Below, one piece after another: positions 7,993 to 8,551 of a stretch of DNA of 8,551 nt (its first letter is position 1; each line of letters starts with the position of its first letter). The notes beneath the pieces were generated by a model, which made no database searches, was not told where the DNA came from, and was given only the letters and a program-made list of their open reading frames with translations. Source of the stretch: JASFRI01 sp050115015 (lineage in GTDB: Bacteria > Acidobacteriota > Polarisedimenticolia > CBDVAL01); contig JASFRI010000175.1 in the NCBI GenBank assembly GCA_050115015.1, forward strand, positions 1 through 8,551, in the 5' to 3' direction. Both the position numbers and the translations under genes were made by a program.

Positions 7993-8379
7993 GTGCCGTC
8001 GAAGACCACAGACGAGGAACGCGCGGAGGCCGCGGTGCCGGAGGAACCTGCCGCCACCGGCGGCCAGGAGTCCAGCCCGGAGATCGAGGAGAAGGTGGTC
8101 GAGGTCCTCAAGACCTGCTTCGACCCCGAGATCCCCGTGAACATCTACGAGCTGGGCCTGATCTACGAGATCCTGGCAGGTGTCGACGGGCGGGTGCAGG
8201 TGAAGATGACGCTCACCTCGCCGATGTGCCCTGTCGCCGGGAGCCTGCCGGGCGAGGTGGAGCAGAAGATCCGGGCCGTGCCCGAAGTCGAGGACGTCAA
8301 GGTGGAGCTCGTCTGGGATCCCCCCTGGGAGCCCTCCAAGATGACCGAGGCCGCCCGCCTGCAGCTCAACATGTTCTAG
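7993..8379 (+). CDS. sufT: SufT, MIP18/DUF59-family Fe-S cluster maturation protein, 128 aa
   Basis: SufT is a small MIP18-like protein that in other bacteria is needed for efficient maturation or delivery of Fe-S clusters under high demand. Residues 1-30 are Ala/Glu-rich and probably disordered. The conserved core is TCFDPEIPVNIYELGLIYEI (41-60), then LTSPMCPVAG (74-83) with C79, and VELVWDPPWEPSKMTEAARLQL (105-126). The DPEIPVN and WDPPW motifs define the family. The GTG start at 7993 is preferred for its AAGGAG; starting at the ATG at 7978 adds five residues (133 aa). It is the last gene of the operon. The hairpin at 8385-8414 may end transcription. Confidence 0.92.
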   Translation: MPSKTTDEERAEAAVPEEPAATGGQESSPEIEEKVVEVLKTCFDPEIPVNIYELGLIYEILAGVDGRVQVKMTLTSPMCPVAGSLPGEVEQKIRAVPEVEDVKVELVWDPPWEPSKMTEAARLQLNMF

Positions 8380-8384
8380 CAGCC

Positions 8385-8414
8385 TGCTGGAGGTCCGGAC
8401 CCTAGCCTCCGGCA
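8385..8414. terminator. Candidate bidirectional terminator hairpin between sufT and the convergent gene
   Basis: TGCTGGAGG (8385-8393) can pair with CCTCCGGCA (8406-8414) over 9 positions with one U-G wobble, around a 12-base loop holding the palindrome GGTCCGGACC (8392-8401 in part). It begins 6 bases after the sufT stop. No U-run follows on either strand, so it would be an atypical or factor-assisted terminator. It overlaps the last codons and stop (8402-8404) of the minus-strand gene. Confidence 0.35.
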
Positions 8415-8551
8415 CCCGGCGTGTCGACGCCGCCGCGCCCCTCGAGGATCGCGCGGATCTCCTCCAGGCTGTAGCGCCGGCCACGGCCCACTCCCGGACA
8501 GAAGGCGGCCACCTCGCGCTCCCAGACCGCGGGGTCCATGTTCTCGGGCCA
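8402..8551 (-). CDS. C-terminal end of an unrecognised protein (start lies outside the window)
   Basis: Read on the minus strand from 8551, a frame of 49 codons ends in TAG at 8404-8402. The visible part contains WPENMDPAVWEREVAAFCP, then GRGRRYSLEEIRAILEGRG, and ends in a Gly-rich tail. Nearly all codons end in G or C and the composition is protein-like, which supports a real gene. I do not recognise the family; YSLEEIRAIL resembles the second helix of many small helix-turn-helix domains, but this is too short to assign. It converges on the SUF operon with 22 bases between the two stops. Confidence 0.55.
   Translation of the reverse strand, partial: WPENMDPAVWEREVAAFCPGVGRGRRYSLEEIRAILEGRGGVDTPGAGG

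Overview
The window is a GC-rich bacterial chromosomal segment. Its core is a complete SUF iron-sulfur cluster assembly operon on the + strand (about 2149-8379). The order is an Rrf2/IscR-type regulator, sufB, sufC, sufD, sufS, sufU, sufT. A near-consensus sigma70-type promoter (TTGACA-17-TAGACT) and this gene order, with an Rrf2 SUF regulator at the head, point to a proteobacterium. A high-GC gammaproteobacterium is the best guess, but this is inference from layout and is not a firm assignment.

Layout. (1) 1-488 +: the C-terminal 161 residues of a deoxyhypusine-synthase-like protein. (2) 503-817 -: a 104-residue hypothetical protein with zinc-ribbon-like cysteine pairs, convergent with gene 1 and separated from it by 14 bases. 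(3) 818-1293: a gap of about 475 bases with no convincing gene. It is unusually dense in GC-rich inverted repeats and ends in a TATAAT -10 element. (4) 1294-2076 +: a Nudix hydrolase of 260 residues with an unrecognised N-terminal domain and a zinc ribbon. (5) 2077-2219: an AT-richer intergenic region with the SUF promoter and a 15-bp palindrome between the -10 box and the start codon. (6) 2220-8379 +: the SUF operon. (7) 8402-8551 -: the C-terminal end of an unrecognised gene converging on the operon, with a hairpin at the junction.

How the genes work together. SufS takes sulfur from cysteine as a persulfide, SufU relays it, and the SufB-SufC2-SufD scaffold builds the cluster using SufC ATPase activity. 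SufT (MIP18/DUF59 family) is thought to help deliver clusters. The Rrf2 protein keeps three cysteines at IscR-like spacing, so it probably senses cluster status and controls the operon. The genes are tightly packed: sufD/sufS and sufS/sufU overlap at stop-start junctions, which suggests translational coupling. No sufA or sufE gene lies in the operon.

Overall, most of the window is well understood housekeeping. I do not see a new biological system in it. The parts most worth a second look are the hairpin-rich gap at 831-1128, the palindrome at 2190-2204, the active-site change in the deoxyhypusine-synthase-like protein, and the unassigned domains of genes 2 and 4.
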